Shown here: positions 62,945 to 64,000 of the stretch, in pieces | How the letters are laid out: each line of letters opens with the position of its first letter | Position numbering within the stretch: the first letter of the stretch is position 1 | Assembly (NCBI RefSeq): GCF_900167935.1 | Contig: NZ_FUYL01000001.1 | Location: 124,001 to 188,000, forward strand | DNA from: Maribacter arcticus | Lineage (GTDB): Bacteria > Bacteroidota > Bacteroidia > Flavobacteriales > Flavobacteriaceae | Length of the DNA stretch: 64,000 bases | Reading direction: 5' to 3' | Program-made: the position numbers and the translations under genes | The notes under the pieces: model-generated | Told to the model about the DNA's origin: nothing | The model's input: only the letters and a program-made list of their open reading frames with translations | Databases searched by the model: none

Positions 62945-64000
62945 ATGGCCACTATTTTCAGGAAACCGCTTATTGACCCCGCCAAAAGCCCTATTTTTTA
63001 TGGCTATGTAATACTTTTTATAGGTACAATTGGAATTTATTGTAGCATACCAGGTCAAACCATTGGTGTGTCGGTATTTACTGATCCCGTAAAAGATGCG
63101 TTAGGATTATCTAGAAATCAATTTAGTAATGCCTACATGATTGGTACTATTGTGAGTTCACTCGTCATTGGTAGGGCAGGGGTTTGGTTCGATACGTATG
63201 GTGCCCGATATGTAGCTTTCTTTGCAGCTTTGACTTTAGGGGTAACCTTGTTTTTGTGTTCTTGGTCTGCTATTATGAGCTCGTATATAAAAGAGCTTTT
63301 GTCATTAGATACGTGGATAGTGCCTTTTACGGTAATGACGGTTTTATTTTTTCTTTTACGTTTTGCAGGTCAGGGAGTTTTGACCATGGCCTCTAGAAAC
63401 GTAATAATGATTTGGTTCGATAAAAATAGGGGTAAAGTAAATTCATTTAGTAGTGTCGCGCTCTCTTTCGGCTTTTCATCTTCACCCTTATGGGTCAACT
63501 TTCTAATAGAAGGGTATGGTTGGCAGCAAACATGGCAATTTCTAGCAATTGGGTTATTGATATTCAGTGTTTTTATATTCATTTTTTATAAAATATCACC
63601 TGAGAAACATGGTCTTCTGCCAGATGGAGCAAAATCGTTATCTGCACAGGAAGAAGAGAAAAAAGTAGTACCAAAACAATTCACACTTGACGAGGCTAAA
63701 AAAGAAAGAGCATTTTGGATGTACGGACTTACATTAGCTTTTAATAGTTTTTTTATCACCGGACTAACTTTTCATGTGGTCTCTATTTTTACGCACGAAG
63801 GTTTTATAAAAGAGGATGCTATAGCTATATTTCTGCCTGGGTCGGTGGTTGCTGTAACAGTTTCTACCTTGTTTAATTTTTTAAGTGATTATTTGCCGTT
63901 AAAACTGTATTTGTATTTAATGCTGTTAGGTGGATTTTTAGCCTCTTTAGGATTTTTGTTCTTATCCACTCCCGCAGGAATTCCAATGTTAATTGCCGGT
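62945..64000 (+). CDS. MFS transporter (3' part missing)
   Basis: 352 residues from ATG 62945, open to the right edge, so the C-terminal end lies outside. The first helix is FYGYVILFIGTIGIYCSIPG, and further helices include FNAYMIGTIVSS-like and ILRFAGQGVLTMASRNVIMI-like segments. About eight or nine helices are seen, with a central cytosolic loop rich in Lys/Glu near residues 230-255. This fits the oxalate/formate-type or general sugar MFS branch. Substrate unknown; DUF6807 next to it suggests a sugar or sugar-acid. Confidence 0.85.
   Translation, partial: MATIFRKPLIDPAKSPIFYGYVILFIGTIGIYCSIPGQTIGVSVFTDPVKDALGLSRNQFSNAYMIGTIVSSLVIGRAGVWFDTYGARYVAFFAALTLGVTLFLCSWSAIMSSYIKELLSLDTWIVPFTVMTVLFFLLRFAGQGVLTMASRNVIMIWFDKNRGKVNSFSSVALSFGFSSSPLWVNFLIEGYGWQQTWQFLAIGLLIFSVFIFIFYKISPEKHGLLPDGAKSLSAQEEEKKVVPKQFTLDEAKKERAFWMYGLTLAFNSFFITGLTFHVVSIFTHEGFIKEDAIAIFLPGSVVAVTVSTLFNFLSDYLPLKLYLYLMLLGGFLASLGFLFLSTPAGIPMLIAG

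Noticed and set aside
1..64000. CRISPR array or further tRNA/rRNA genes
   Set aside because: No regularly spaced repeats, and no second T-arm or rRNA-like stretch, were seen.

Overview
The window reads as chromosome from a marine Flavobacteriaceae bacterium (Bacteroidota, Maribacter/Zobellia/Arenibacter-like; genus not provable here). The DNA is AT-rich. Several promoters match the Bacteroidota -7 element TAnnTTTG. Many products carry Sec, lipoprotein or Tat-type signals, the Bacteroidota-type tmRNA tag is present, and DUF5916, DUF1080, DUF6807, DUF1801 and LamG/winged-helix proteins are typical of this phylum.

Layout. 1-10.4 kb is a minus-strand sugar-processing cluster: a DUF5916 protein cut by the left edge, a DUF1080 protein, an aldo/keto reductase, a HEAT-repeat protein with two DUF1080 domains, a Tat-exported Gfo/Idh/MocA oxidoreductase, and a membrane-spanning LamG/winged-helix regulator. 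10.4-12.9 kb is a mobile-element scar beside the tmRNA gene ssrA: a truncated sensor-like gene, an IS3 transposase tail, a tyrosine recombinase and repeated sites upstream of it. 13-25.7 kb is mostly core chromosome: a saccharopine/alanine dehydrogenase-like enzyme, a PHP phosphoesterase, a degenerate serine hydrolase, outer-membrane phospholipase A, KdsA, two tandem barrel-like proteins, BipA/TypA, an SDR and a ROK glucokinase.

26-30.2 kb is a two-gene unit of an exported dikinase-like protein, with the phosphohistidine domain before the ATP-grasp domain as in glucan water dikinases, and a class A beta-lactamase-fold protein. 31-38 kb has a second Gfo/Idh/MocA gene with a SUMF1-like partner, a GH63-type glucosidase, an AraC regulator and a cupin. 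38-43.9 kb holds a CorA channel, a nucleotide-transporter/HEAT fusion and a pseudogene. 43.9-49.6 kb has a serine hydrolase divergent from a PLP enzyme - DUF1611 - enolase-superfamily epimerase - NhaD operon that resembles a D-glutamate or muropeptide route coupled to sodium/proton exchange. 49.6-54.8 kb carries a second GH63 protein of identical length, an amidohydrolase and FtsE. 55-64 kb has a long TPR protein with a barrel partner, an OmpA protein, NIPSNAP, DUF6807 and an MFS transporter cut by the right edge.

How genes may work together. The Gfo/Idh/MocA, DUF1080, DUF6807 and aldo/keto reductase genes fit an oxidised-sugar (3-keto-glycoside) scheme in the periplasm. The two beta-lactamase-fold hydrolases share a DPENVR segment and each lies next to an unusual operon. 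All family calls come from reading the translated sequence; no database search was run.
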